Assembly: GCF_026914185.1 (NCBI RefSeq)
Contig: NC_070565.1
Coordinates: 3,224,001 to 3,288,000 of the forward strand
Direction: 5' to 3'
Length of the DNA: 64,000 nt
Source: Puccinia triticina
Taxonomy: Eukaryota; Basidiomycota; Pucciniomycetes; Pucciniales; Pucciniaceae
The notes beneath the pieces are model-generated. The model had not been told where the DNA came from. It saw nothing but the letters and a program-made list of their open reading frames with translations, and ran no database searches. Positions 1-11,540 of the stretch are shown here, in pieces (position 1 is the stretch's first letter; each line of letters begins with the position of its first letter). The position numbers and the translations under genes were made by a program.

Positions 1-611
1 AACAGCTTATGCTCATCTGTGGACCAGCCTTGGCTCAGGTGATGCTCAGCTCTGGACCAGCCTTGGCTCAGCTGATGCTCAGCTGTGGACCAGCCTTGGC
101 TCAGCTGATGCTCAGCTGTGGACCAGCCTTGACTCAGCTGATGCTCAGCTGTGGACCAGCCTTGGCTCAGCTGATGCTCAGCTGTGGAACAGCCTTGGCT
201 CAGGTGATATTAATCTTTTGAATAGTCTCAAAAAATCTGATACTCAGCTTTGGAACAGCCTTGGCTCAGCCAATGCTCAGCTTTGTGCCAGCATTGGCTC
301 AGCCAATGCTCAGCTTTGTGCCAGCATTGGCTCAGCCAATGCTCAGCTTTTGGAAAATTTTGGCCCAGCTGGTGTTAATCTTTGGAACAGTATTTTCCCA
401 GCTGATCCTAAGCTCTGCACAAGCCTTTTCCAAGATGATGCTCAGCTTTGGACCATTTTTGGCTAAGCTGATGCTCAGATTTGGAATATTCCTGGTCCAG
501 CTGACACTTGGATTTGTTTCAGGCTTGGAATATCCAATGCTCAGCTGTGGCCCAGGCTCAGCCAATGCTCAGCTTTGGCCCAGGCTCAGTCAATGCCTAC
601 TGCTCAGCTTA
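1..611. repeat. 33-bp minisatellite, cut by the window edge
   Basis: A GGACCAGCC-type motif recurs at 21, 54, 87 and 120, giving a 33-bp period. Units are nearly identical up to about position 200 and drift (TTTGTGCCAGCATTGG-type units and looser relatives) up to about 610. Because 33 is a multiple of 3, several frames stay open across the array. I regard the short open frames here as a consequence of the repeat and not as genes. No function is evident. Confidence 0.85.
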
Positions 612-694
612 TGATGAGCATCAGCTGTTTCTGGGAAAAAATTAGGATCAGCTGACTGTGCCACATTGAGTGCTCTGGTGCAGTCCTGCAAGCT

Positions 695-1657
695 CTACAA
701 GTGCTGGTGGAGCAGACTTGGAGCAGCGCTGGAGTAGCTCTGGAGCAGAAACCAAAGCTGCATCATGTCACTTACCATCAAGTGACTATTTTTTTTTCCT
801 GGTGATATAAGTTTTTCCTTTTCATGGGCAGAGACAGGATTTCTTTTTGAAGAGGAGTCAGTTGGCTTATCAGCTTTCTCAGGGGCGAGATTATTTCTCC
901 ATTGGGATCTGTTTGGAGCATTATAATTGTTTGTCACAGGCTTGTTCCTTTTCATGACTCTGTATATGACTTCTTCAGCAATTATAACCATATCCTCAAA
1001 GCTCATTTCAGTAGCATCTCTTTTGTATCTGCTTTTAATAGCGTGCTCAAGATTTGGAGGGCATTGATTTAAGATCTTGTCACAAATTAGATACTGACTG
1101 AGCTGAGGTTGATAAGCTTCCAGTCTTTCTCTTTGATTACCAAACCATTTAGGGATTTTTCTCCCATCATAAGCAAAGTGATCACTTTCAAACTCCTGTT
1201 GTATTTTCCATTTCCAGTTCTCAGTGCCAAACTTGTTCCTGATGGCATTCTTCCACCAGGCCCAAGATTTGTTCCCATACTGGTCTCTGATGCCTGGGTA
1301 CCAATTCCTTGCAGTGTCAGTCAAAAAGATTTTTAATCTACTGATTATCATATTATCTAGCATCAAGTAGTCTCTGACAAGGATATCAGTGTTTTTGATC
1401 CAAAGTTCATGATTGTAAGGCAATTCTCCAGAGAATTTCTGCCAGTCTCCATTCTTAGGGCTACCTTTCCACAATTCTTTCCTCATCTCAAAGTCTACTG
1501 CTCCATGATCAATGTAGGGGAATTCTTCTTTTGCAGTTGCATTAGTAGCACTAGAGGCCAAGGCGGCTTCGCCGCTGCAGATAACTGGTTCTATTTCTCC
1601 ATATTTTCTCTTTGATCCCTTCTTCAACATGTCACTGTCACAATAACCTGTAAGCAT
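695..1657 (-). CDS. Gag-derived ORF, capsid region only
   Basis: This 320-residue open frame starts at an ATG at 1657. From about residue 45 to 290 it closely matches the capsid-like Gag segment of the G1 gypsy polyprotein (the [29 protein letters not shown] and [20 protein letters not shown] blocks). It diverges just before the zinc knuckle, so no CCHC motif is present. The first 40 or so residues differ from G1 and include a basic KKGSKRKYGE stretch that could be a nuclear localisation signal. There is no protease or polymerase downstream and no LTR beside it. It is either a truncated retroelement remnant or a captured or co-opted gag gene. The frame is intact, which is notable for a fragment of this length. 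The upstream CTTACAG could be a splice acceptor. Confidence 0.6.
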   Translation of the reverse strand: MLTGYCDSDMLKKGSKRKYGEIEPVICSGEAALASSATNATAKEEFPYIDHGAVDFEMRKELWKGSPKNGDWQKFSGELPYNHELWIKNTDILVRDYLMLDNMIISRLKIFLTDTARNWYPGIRDQYGNKSWAWWKNAIRNKFGTENWKWKIQQEFESDHFAYDGRKIPKWFGNQRERLEAYQPQLSQYLICDKILNQCPPNLEHAIKSRYKRDATEMSFEDMVIIAEEVIYRVMKRNKPVTNNYNAPNRSQWRNNLAPEKADKPTDSSSKRNPVSAHEKEKLISPGKKNSHLMVSDMMQLWFLLQSYSSAAPSLLHQHL

Positions 1658-1840
1658 CACACCTCATTTATGTTTTATTCCAATCCCCAAAATACAGTAG
1701 TAGATCCAGCCCAAATGATGTGTCTACCACTTCAAAATTGGCACAATTTAACTACAAAGCATTATGTTGATAAAAGCATTCTGCAGTTATTTGCATGTGG
1801 TGAAGTGCACATCAAGCTAGTAAAGTTGGGTGTAGTCAAT

Positions 1841-1969
1841 GTAGAGCGAGTAAAAGGAATAGTGCGGACAGGGGGAATCGAACCCGCATCTCCCTGATGC
1901 ATGCTGGGTTGCTCTACTGTTGAGCTATATCCACAGGTGTGAGGTGTACCAACATATACTACCTCTACA
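1841..1969. repeat. Direct duplication, copy 1 (129 bp)
   Basis: This segment starts with GTAGAGCGAG and ends with ACCTCTACA. It reappears at 2066-2194, with a 225-bp offset and only a few substitutions. Each copy holds one tRNA-like sequence on the minus strand. Confidence 0.8.
1862..1934 (-). tRNA. tRNA-like sequence, copy 1
   Basis: Read on the minus strand, the 73 nt can form a 7-bp acceptor stem (GTGGATA with TGTCCGC, using G-U pairs) and a GCTC/GAGC D-arm. It has an A-box-like TAGCTCAACAG and a perfect B-box GGTTCGATTCC. The anticodon arm is weak (one mismatch, loop CATGCAT, which would read TGC), and U33 is missing. The T stem has a C-C mismatch. It may be a decayed tRNA gene or the head of a tRNA-derived SINE. 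Confidence 0.5.
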
Positions 1970-2065
1970 CACCCCCTGTACACCTACACCGGTGACAGAG
2001 CCCACTAATCCTCCCAGAGGCTCATCCCAGGTACGCAGCTGCCTATAGCGCTGGGCTCATAACCT

Positions 2066-2194
2066 GTAGAGCGAGTAAAAGGAATAGTGCGGACAGGGGG
2101 AATCAAACCCGCATCTCCCCGATGCATGCTGGGTTGCTCTACCGTTGAGCTATATCCACAGGTGTGAGGTGTACCAACATATACTACCTCTACA
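2066..2194. repeat. Direct duplication, copy 2 (129 bp)
   Basis: Second copy of the 1841-1969 segment in the same orientation. It starts GTAGAGCGAG and ends ACCTCTACA. Confidence 0.8.
2087..2159 (-). tRNA. tRNA-like sequence, copy 2
   Basis: Second 73-nt copy of the tRNA-like sequence. The D-arm loop here reads CAACGG, closer to the A-box consensus than copy 1. The B-box has a C-to-T change (GGTTTGATTCC), which should weaken TFIIIC binding. It has the same acceptor stem and the same poor anticodon arm as copy 1. Confidence 0.45.
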
Positions 2195-2474
2195 GTCAAG
2201 TTTGATGATTAATGTAGCCCAGAATAGTAGACATATCCCATATTTTTGACATATTATCTCCCACATTTTTACAAGACTAAAAGTCATCTCAAGTTTGTTT
2301 TTTTCCTATTATTACACTGGTCTTTTTTCTTCATTTGATAATCAAGTTTGGATTGTTGGTGCAGACCAGTGCAAAGTCCTGCAATTGACTCCATGCTCCA
2401 TATATTTCATAAAACATTGGCTTAAAGCTTTGCTGCTCCATGACACAGTTCTTTGACATATTCCCATGAAGCCA
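2195..2474. other. AT-rich interval, no gene seen
   Basis: AT-rich sequence with T-runs. I see no supported gene, repeat or regulatory site. Confidence 0.5.
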
Positions 2475-2482
2475 CTCCAGCA

Positions 2483-3020
2483 TAGGGCTAGACCCCGGGG
2501 ACGGGGTCAACGGGTATACCAAGCTATCCAAGCTGACGGGTCAGGGGCCGGCGGTGTTTTCTTTGAAAAATACCCATTGGGTATTCTCAGGTATAAAGGT
2601 CGGGACACCTACGGGGACCAACGTGCATTTGGGCTTGGCGAGAGAGCCTGAGATAGCTTACTCAGGGCTTTTTAGATTTTTTTATGAATGGGGAAAATCC
2701 TAAAACAGTGTGTAAATTAAGAAATACAAGACTATAATAGTAGGTCTCATTGGGCGGTTTCGGCAACCTGTAACGTAAACTTCCCAAAGTTCCAGAAATA
2801 CGCTGAAGAGAGCGGGTACCAGCGGGTATACCCAATAATTACCAGGCATATTTGGGGGTGGCCGCCGGAGAAAATACCCGCATCTACCCATGTACCCAAC
2901 CCATTATCCACGGGTATTTCCACGGGAGCATCATCCTTAGTTTTTTTCCCTGGATATTCCCAACGGGTATTACCATGGCCAGGCTGGAGGCTCTTGGTTA
3001 CCCCGCGGGGTCCAGCCCTA
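2483..3020. mobile_element. hAT-like MITE (538 bp)
   Basis: The ends are inverted repeats (TAGGGCTAGACCCCG at the left and CGGGGTCCAGCCCTA at the right, one mismatch). The flanks are an 8-bp near-duplication, CTCCAGCA at 2475-2482 and CTCCAGAA at 3021-3028, the target size used by hAT transposons. Inside are GGGTATACC-type motifs on both strands, so the whole element can fold back. There is no transposase frame, so it is non-autonomous. Confidence 0.65.
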
Positions 3021-3028
3021 CTCCAGAA

Positions 3029-3551
3029 TCTGCAATGCATGTGTGTGTATGCATTTATTTTGTACAATTAGAAGGATATCAAAGATGAACCACCAAGTAC
3101 AGAGAAACTCAAGATTTATAAGGATATCAAAAAAGAGAAGCAAAAGGTACAAGTAGTACTAAGCAGAAAATGCTACTAAAAGACAGTTAAGGGGCAGCAA
3201 AAGAAGTGTGTGAAGGGCTAATGCTAGCCTTGTCAGCATAAGGGGGAAAGAAAGAAAAAAACAGAGAAAGATCAGATGGCAGTGGCTGCCTGTTGCCTGC
3301 AGTTGCAGTTGTGAACAGTATCCTTGAGATCTTTTAAGCGCTCTGATCAGTCAGGTGCTTTCCACAGATTTGCTTTGAACTTGGATAATAAACTTGTGGA
3401 ACTCTCTGCGCAAGCAGTTATTGGGTGGTAGGGGTCTGCCAAGTGATTCAAGTCAATATGGGAGTCTCAGGACATTACAAAAAAGAAGATTAAAGATCAA
3501 GCAATTGGATTAGAAAAATTTTTTTAGGCATTGGAAGAACTTAGTTGGCAC
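3029..3551. other. Unassigned A-rich interval
   Basis: A-rich sequence with AGAAAG runs, loosely like the body of a retroelement LTR. I could not match it to another part of the window. No gene is supported. Confidence 0.4.
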
Positions 3552-3838
3552 CAACACCGCAACAGCTACGGCTACAAAAAACCGCATTATAGCGTAGCGT
3601 AGCAATGTCCCACTACTCCTACAACCGCATAGTGAAAGCGGAGCGGGATTTTTGCTACTATCAGCGGTAGCGTAGCAACAGTCCCGCTATGATAAATTGA
3701 AAATTCATGTAGCGGAGCAAATCTTTTTGCGCTATCGCTATAAAATAGCAAAGCTGTAGCGCAGTAGCGCACCAATGCGCTATTCTCCGCTGTTAGTGGG
3801 GAAACCACGCTTCACCGCTATCAGCGCCTGAAAAGTGC
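3552..3838. mobile_element. GTAGCG-rich foldback sequence, possible MITE
   Basis: Dense GTAGCG/CGCTAC words occur in both orientations (around 3590-3600, 3665-3680, 3715 and 3750-3765), so the region can fold back. Similar TAGCGTAGC words fill the element at 28415-28860, suggesting a related family. Clear ends and a target duplication were not found. Confidence 0.35.
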
Positions 3839-4515
3839 ATCCCGGGCGCGCGGCGCAGTCTCACCAATCAATGTGTGATTGGACACAAGATGCACGACCC
3901 TGAAGCGGTGCCCAGAACCTGCCCTTCCCTCTTTGAGACACCAGCTTCTTACCCAAAATATCTATCTGTACATCAGCCAGGAGCTCTCTGGCCCCTCGTG
4001 CAATTGAAAGGTGCATCAGTTCGCACCTCTGGATTCGTAACGGTGTCAGGGCTGCCGGAGACTTTCAAGATTGCCAAGCATTGTTAGACGCGGCGGTGTG
4101 GTGACCATACTCGTGGCGCCGCAGGCGCGCAGGATATCCGGCGGAATTTCAAGCTCAGCAAGACTTCAAGATTCCATGCGCAACATCAGATTCAAGGTCA
4201 ATTGGCGCGCTTTGCGCGGGGTGGAATCCTCAAGACGTATCAGGATCAAGAACCCCACGTGTCTTCCTTCTTGTTGTTTTGGCCATTTCTGTTCTTTTCC
4301 TTGTTTTCTTTTCCTTCTGTTTTCTTCCGACCCACTTTAATTTTTTTTGTTTTCTATGTGCGCGCGTTGGGAAGGCCTTGTTATGCGGAGGGTTGGTCTT
4401 GTTTCTGTTTTGTCTCAGGTTGTTTGTATTGTTGGTTTTGTTTCCTTCTTTTCCTCTCTCCTCCTGTTTTTGTTGCGCGCGTGTGCGCGCAGGTGTATGA
4501 TGACTTTTCTGCAGC
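3839..4515. other. Leader-like region upstream of the copia gag
   Basis: CT-rich sequence (4265-4480) with CGCGCG clusters precedes the copia gag. It is probably what remains of the 5' end of the element. I could not find a matching LTR downstream, so the 5' LTR boundary is not defined. Open frames here are CT-rich and not convincing as genes. Confidence 0.4.
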
Positions 4516-5345
4516 ATGTCACAGCCCCCAGAGTCTGAGTTACCAGCAACTACCCTCTTTGGATCAAGCGTATGGAAGGATATCTTGCACACAAGAAACT
4601 CAACTCTGTTCTCGCCAATGACCCAGGTCTTGACCCCGCTGCCCGCGTTAGGGAGCAGCTCCGCGAATCTGCGTACATAATTGGAACCAAGCTCAGTGAC
4701 CGTATCTACAACGGAATCATCAGAGGAACGGCAAACACAAACGGGTACAAGCTCTGGACCAAAATCAAGCGCATGTATGGCCAGGGAACCACTCACAATA
4801 ATCAGCGAGCCATAGCTAGGTGGAATCACCTTTGTTACGACGGTGATCTGACTATCTTCATTGAACAGGTTGAATCCTGTTTGGCCCAGTTCGACGCCAT
4901 AAGCTTTGACCTTCTGGACAAAACAATCTGTGGTACAATCATTGCAAAAATTGCTGAAAAGAGAAAAGGGATAACTGATCCCCTCATATCCAACGTTGAA
5001 CTTATGGAAAACTCAGATCTCCTTCTTGAGACGCTCTGTGACATTGCCAATCATGACGACGCTACCCATCATAAAACCAATTATGCAGAAAAGCAAGCAA
5101 CTGCACTGTCAAGCAACGGCCGAACCAGACCGCCTCCCAGATGCAAGAACAGTGTGCACAATCCTGAAGCCAGCCACACGGAAGAGAATTGCTGGGCTTT
5201 GCACCCAGAAAAGAGGGCAGTTTGCAAACTCAAAGCTACTGCCAACAATACCGCACCTCTCCAACCGTCCTCATCTTCCTGTGAAAGACCAGCCTTTGCC
5301 AACTGCACCGTTGTCAGTCTTTTAACCACCTCTCAGAAGCTTTGA
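4516..5345 (+). pseudogene. Ty1/copia Gag (UBN2-type), degraded
   Basis: The likely start is ATG 4516 (MSQPPESELPATT). That frame is lost near 4535-4550. The body continues in a second frame from SNYPLWIKRMEGYL to the stop at 5343-5345. The order is typical of copia Gag: WIKRMEGYLAHKK near the N-terminus, a helical core (GYKLWTKIKRMYGQG) and a C-terminal C...H...C cluster (CKNSVHNPEASH...CWALHP) in place of a standard CCHC knuckle. An in-frame TGA ends it 4 codons before the DSGASHHM protease motif. Either Gag stops here with readthrough into Pol, or a TGG Trp codon became TGA. The internal frameshift favours decay. Confidence 0.8.
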
Positions 5346-5942
5346 CCGGTTCTGGATTCCGGGGCGTCGCATCACATGTTCAACGACATCAATTTCTTCT
5401 CCGACTTTGAAATGTGCAACATCCCCATCAGCACCAGAAAAGGAGAAGCCGAGCTAGTCGCGGTCAGGCGTGGAACCGCTACCATCTATCAGGTCACCGG
5501 AAAAACCCTGAAACTGCCTGACTCGCTTTTTGTTCCAGGACTAGCCAGAAATCTTATCTCAATGGTGAAACTGATGAACAACACCATCTTGATCAGACAG
5601 ACGGCCGGATCCGCCCAGGAAGTTACAATTGACGGCTCCATTATTTTTATGTGCAAAGGCGCCAACGACGTACTCGAGTTTGGTCACTTCCTTGGTCCAG
5701 TTTCCACAATTGTAACTGCGCTAGCCGCCAGCTCTCATTCCGGCAAAACTACTCCTTTCAAAACCCGGCACAACCGTCTTGGTCACTCGAGCATAGCGCA
5801 AATCAAAAAGGCACTTCCTGGCATTAATCTAGAGAACTCGGTCACCTGCAACACCTGCATGAAAGGCAAAATCACGAAGCTCCCATTCAAGGGGCATTTT
5901 GACAAAACTCAACACCCTCTTGAAGTTGTCCACAGTGATTTA
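5346..5942 (+). pseudogene. Copia Pol, part 1: protease and start of integrase
   Basis: Directly after the Gag TGA, the frame carries the aspartic protease motif LDSGASHHM. About 120 residues later comes the GAG-pre-integrase zinc motif: H-N-R-L-G-H followed by C-N-T-C-M-K-G-K. It then reaches HSDL, the first catalytic block of copia integrase. At that point the reading frame is cut by the CACTA-type insertion at 5943. Joining this segment to 13270 after removal of the insertion and one TTA duplicate continues the integrase without any frame change, so these are the two halves of one gene. Confidence 0.85.
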
Positions 5943-6589
5943 CACTAGCAAGATGGATGAATTTGCGATGTTGTATATTGATCAATATAGCGTATATTGA
6001 TCAATTTATGTTGATCAATTTTTTTTTATTCCTCCTGATACCTTTGTCTGTGTTCCATGTCTCCTTAATGCTCTTCTATAATCTTTCTCCTTCCCCTGTA
6101 TTTGCTTCAAGCCACAGGAATCTTTTTTTTTGTCTGATAACATTCATAAATTTATACATACACCATTCAATTCTACATGAAAAAAATATACTGCAAGGTT
6201 TAGGATTAATCCAGAGTGGCTGAGGGGGATCAATTTTTTTTTCTTGTTTTTTTTACTTCAACAATTGATGTTATCAGAAGTCTCCAAATCTACTTTTTTT
6301 CAAAAAAGGAAAAACATTGACCCCTGACCTCTATCAGTATCATGATGCGATCCTGCACACATTGCTAATTTGGTTGGTTGAACTTCCTGAAGATATTGCA
6401 AATTATACTTGAAGTGCTACATGCATAGAAGGCCTTTTTGAAATTAGTTTACCATGGTTTAGCATATTTTTGTCGGGTTCTTTTTTTGATCAACTTTTGT
6501 TGTCAAGCACAGATTAATGAGGAATATTTCCACATAAAATTTCATCAGAAAATTTTTCTGCATAGAAAACCCAAAAATATTGTGTTTGG

Positions 6590-9500
6590 GGTCACATCCA
6601 TTATGCAGCAGCTACAGTCTGATCAGTTCGCAAACATCACTACTTTGGTAGTTTCTTGGTGTTTCTGCCACTATATCTCATCCCAGCGTGGGAATACTTC
6701 TGCCATATGATTACCAAAATGTTTAGAGGCCCCCAAAGATTCATTATGTACCTTTACTGACCACAAAACCCCCAAATGTAGCAGCTACAGTCTGATCAGT
6801 TCCCAAATATCACTACTTTGGAATTTCTTGGTGTTTCTGCCACTATATCTCATCCCAGCGTGGGAATAATTCTACCATATGGTTACCAAAATATTATATA
6901 GCCCCCAAAGATTCATTATGTACCTTTACTGACCACAAAATGTCTAACTGTAGCAGCTACAATCTGATCAGTTCCCAAATATCACTACTTTGGTAGTTTC
7001 TTGGTGTTTCTGCCACTATATTGCATCCCAGCATGGGAATACTTCTGCCATATGGTTACAAAAAGGTACATAATGAATCTTTTGGGGCCTTCAAACATTT
7101 TGGTAACAATATGGCAGAATTATTCCCACGCTGGGATGAGATATAGTGGCAGAAACACCAAGAAATACCAAAGTAGTGATAGTTGGGAACTGATCAGACT
7201 GTAGCTGCTAAATTTGGGGGTTTTGTGGTCAGTAAAGGTACATAATGAATCTTTGGGGCCTTCAAACATTTTGGTAACAATATGGCAGAAGTATTCCCAC
7301 GCTGGGATGAGATATAGTGCCAGAAACACCAAGAAACTACCAAAGTAGTGATATTTGGGAACTGATCAGACTGTCGCTGCTACATTTGGAGGTTTTGTGG
7401 TCAGTAAAGGTATTTAATGAAAGTTTGGAGGCTTGTAAACATTTTGGTAACCATATGGCAAAATTATTCCCACGCTGGGATGAGATATAGTTGCAGAAAC
7501 ACCAAGAAACTACGAAAGTAGTGATTTTGGGAACTGATCAGACTGTAGCTGCTACATTTGGGGGTTTTGTGGTCAGTCAAGGTACATAATGAATGTTTGG
7601 GGGCTTTTTAACATTTTGGTAACCATATGGCAGAATTATTCCCACGCTGGGATGAGATATAGTGGCAGAAACACCAAGAAATACCAAAGTAGTGATAGTT
7701 GGGAACTGATCAGACTGTAGCTGCTAAATTTGGGGGTTTTGTGGTCAGTAAAGGTACATAATGAATCTTTGGGGCCTTCAAACATTTTGGTAACAATATG
7801 GCAGAAGTATTCCCACGCTGGGATGAGATATAGTGCCAGAAACACCAAGAAACTACCAAAGTAGTGATATTTGGGAACTGATCAGTCTGTAGCTGCTACA
7901 TTTGGAGGTTTTGTGGTCAGTAAAGGTACATATCTTTGGAGGCCTCTAAACATTTTGGTAACCATATGGCAGAAGGATGCCCACACTGGGATGAGATATA
8001 GTGGCAGCAACACCAAGAAACTACCAAAGTTGTTATATTTGGGAACTGATCAGACTTTAGCTGCTACATTTGGAGGTTTGTGGTCAGTAAAGGTACATGA
8101 TTAATCTTTGGGGGCCTGTCAACATTTTGATAACCATATGGCATAAGGATTCCTACGCTGGGATTAGATATAGTGGCAGAAAAACCAAGAAACTACCGAA
8201 ATAGTGATATTTGGTAACTGATCAGACTGTAGCTGCTACGTTTGGGGGTCTTGTGGTGACTTAAGGTCCAAAATGATTCCTTGGGGGCCGTTAAACATTT
8301 CAGTAACCATATGGCAGAAGCATTCCCACGCTGGGATGAGATATAGTGGCAGAAACACCAAGAAACTACCAAAGTAGTGATATTTGGGAACCGATCAGAC
8401 TGTAGCTGCTACATTTGGGGTTCTTGTGGTGACTTAAGGTCCATAATAAATCTCTGGGGAGCCGCAAACATTTTGGTAACCATGTGGCAGAAGGATTACC
8501 ACGCTGGGATGAGATATAGTGGCAGAAACACCAAGAATCTGCCAAAGTAGTGATATTTGGGAACCAATCAGACTGTAGCTGCTACACTTGGGGGTTTTGT
8601 GGTGACTTAAGGTACATAATGAATCTTTGGGGGCCTTTCAATATTTTGGTAACCATACGTCAGAAGTATTCCCACACTTCGATGAGATGTAGTGGCAGAA
8701 ACACCAAGAAACCACCAAAGTAGGGATATTTGCGAACTGATCAGACTGTAGCTGCTACATTTGGGGTTTTGTCGTCAGTAAAGGTACTTAATGAATCTTT
8801 GCGGGCCTCTAAACATTTTGGTAACCATATGGCAGAAGGATTCCCACACTGGGATGAGATACACTGGCAGAAACACCAAGAAACTACCAAAGTAGCAATA
8901 TTTGGGAACTGATCAGACTGTAGCCGCTACATTTGGGGGTCTTGTGGTGACTTAAGGTCCAAAATGAATCCTCAAGGGCCGTTAAACATTTCGGTAACCA
9001 TATGGCAGAAGAATTCCCATGCTGGGATGAGATGTAGTGGCAGAAACACCAAGAAACTGCCAAAGTAGTGATATTTGGGAACCGATCAGACTGTAGCTGC
9101 TACATTTGGGGTTCTTGTGGTGACTTAAGGTCCATAATAAATCTCTGAGGACCCGCAAACATTTTGGTAACCATGTGGCAGAAAGATTACCACGCTGGGA
9201 TGAGATATAGTGGCAGAAACACCAAGAAACTACCAAAGGAGTGATATTTGGGAACAGATCAGACTGTAGCTGCTACATTTGGGGTTCTTGTGGTGACTTA
9301 AGGTCCATAATAAATCTCTGAAGACCAAAAACATTTTGGTAACCATGTGGCAGAAGGATTACCACGCTGGAATGAGATATAGTGGCAGAAACACCAAGAA
9401 ACTGCTAAAGTAGTGATATTTGGGAACTGATCAGGCTGTAGCTGCTACACTTGGGGGTTTTGTGGTGACTAAAGGTACATGATGAATCTTTGGGGGCCTT

Positions 9501-11540
9501 TCAATATTTTGGTAACCATATGTCAGAAGTATTCCCACACTTGGATGAGATATAGTGGCAGAAACACCAAGAAACCACCAAAGTAGGGATATTTGCGAAC
9601 TGATCAGACTGTAGCTGCTACATTTGGGGTTTTGTGGTCAGTAAAGGTACAGAATGAATCTTTGGGGGCCTATCAACATTTTGGTCACCATGTGGCAGAA
9701 GGATTCCAACACTTGGATGAGATATAGTGGCAGAAACACCAAGAAACTACCAAAGTAGTGGTATTTGAGAACTGATCAGACTGTAGCTGCTACATTTGGG
9801 GGTCTTGTGTTGACTTAAGGTCCATAATGAATCCTTGGGGGCGTTTAAACATTTTGGTAACCATATGTCAGAAGGATTCCCACGCTGGGATGAGATATAG
9901 TGGCAGAAACACCAAGAAACTACCAAAGTAGTGATATTTGGGAACCGATCAGACTGTAGCTGCTAAATTTGGGGGCCTTGTGGTGACTTAAGCCCTACAA
10001 TGAATCCTTAGGGGCCTGTCAACATTTTGGTAACCATATGTCAGAAGGATTCCCACGCTGGGATGAGATATAGTGGCATAAACACGAGGAAACTACCAAA
10101 GTAGTGATATTTGGGAACTGATCAGACTGTAGCTGCTAAATTGGGGTTTTTGTAGTGCCTAAAGGTACATAATGAATCTTTGGGGGTCTGCTAACATTTT
10201 GGTAACCATATGGCAGAAGGATTCCCACGCTGGGATGAGATATAGTGGCAGAAACACCAAGAATATACCAAAGTAGTGATATTTGGTAACTGATCAGACT
10301 GTAACTGCTACATTTGCGGGCCTTGTGGTGACTTGAGCTCCATAATGAATCCTTGGGGGTCTGCCAACATTTTCGTAACCATATGGCAGAAGGATTCCCA
10401 CGCTGGGATGAGATATAGTGGCAGAAACACCAAGAAACTACCAAAGTAGTGATATTTGGTAACTGATCAGACTGTAGCTGCTACATTTGGGGGCCTTGTG
10501 GTGACTTAAGCTTCAAAATGAATTCTTGGGTGTCTGCAAACATTTTTGTAACCATATGGCAGAAGGATTGTCACGCTGGGATGAGATATAGTGGCAGAGA
10601 CACCAAAAATATACCAAAGTAGTGATATTTGGGAACGGATCAGACTGTAGCTGCTAAATTTGGGGGTCTTGTGGTGACTTAAGCTCCATAATGAATTCTT
10701 GGGGGCCTGTAAACATTTTGGTAACCATATGTCAGAAGGATTCCCACGCTAGGATGAGATATAGTGGCAGAAACAAGAGGAAACTACCAAAGTAATGATA
10801 TTTGGGAACTGATCAGATGGTAGCTGCTACATTTGGGGGTCTTGTGGTGACTTAAGGTCCATAATGAATCCTTGGGGGCCTGTCAACATTTTGGTAACCA
10901 TATGTCAGAAGGATTCCCACGCTGGGATGAAATATAGTGGCAGAAACACCAGGAAACCACCAAAGTAGTGATATTTGGGAACAGATCAGACTTTAGCTGC
11001 TACATTTGGGGGATTTGTGGTGACTAAAGCTACATAATTAATCTTTGGGGGCCTGTAAAAATTTTGGTAACCATATGGCAGAAGGATTCCTACGCTGGGA
11101 TGAGATATAGTGGCAGAAACACCAAGAAACTACCAAAGTAGTGATATTTCGGAACTGATCAGACTGTCGCTGCTACATTTGGGGGTCTTGTGGTGACTTG
11201 AGGTCCATAATGAATCCTTGGGGGCCTGTTGTACTTCAACATTTTTGTAACCATATGTCAGAAGGATTCCCCCGCTGGGATGAGATATAGTGGCAGAAAC
11301 ACCAAGAAACTACCAAAGTAGTGATATTTGGGAACTGATCAGACTGTAGCTGCTCCATTTGGCGGTTTTGTGGTGAGTAAAGGTACACGAAGAATGTTTT
11401 ATGGGGGCATTTAAACATTTTGATAACCATATGGCAGAAGAATTCCCACACTGTGATGAGATATAGTGGCAGAAACACCAAGAAACTACAAAAGTAGTGA
11501 TATTTGGCAACTGATTAGATTGTAGCTGCTGCATAATGCA
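6590..11540. repeat. 172-bp satellite array inside CACTA element 1
   Basis: The word TGATCAG recurs at 7191, 7363, 7535, 7707 and 7879, exactly 172 bp apart. The array continues to about 11540, roughly 26 units. The left 6590-7060 part holds nearly 3 units in the opposite orientation, so the array flips near 7070. Stretches 7120-7332 and 7636-7848 encode identical frames 516 bp (3 units) apart, suggesting a three-unit higher-order repeat. The short open frames here (LIPAWE-type peptides) are repeat artefacts. Confidence 0.9.

Noticed and set aside
4230..4829. 199-codon minus-strand frame opposite the copia gag
   Set aside because: Antisense to gag and its CT-rich leader, low-complexity Lys/Arg-rich, no recognisable feature.
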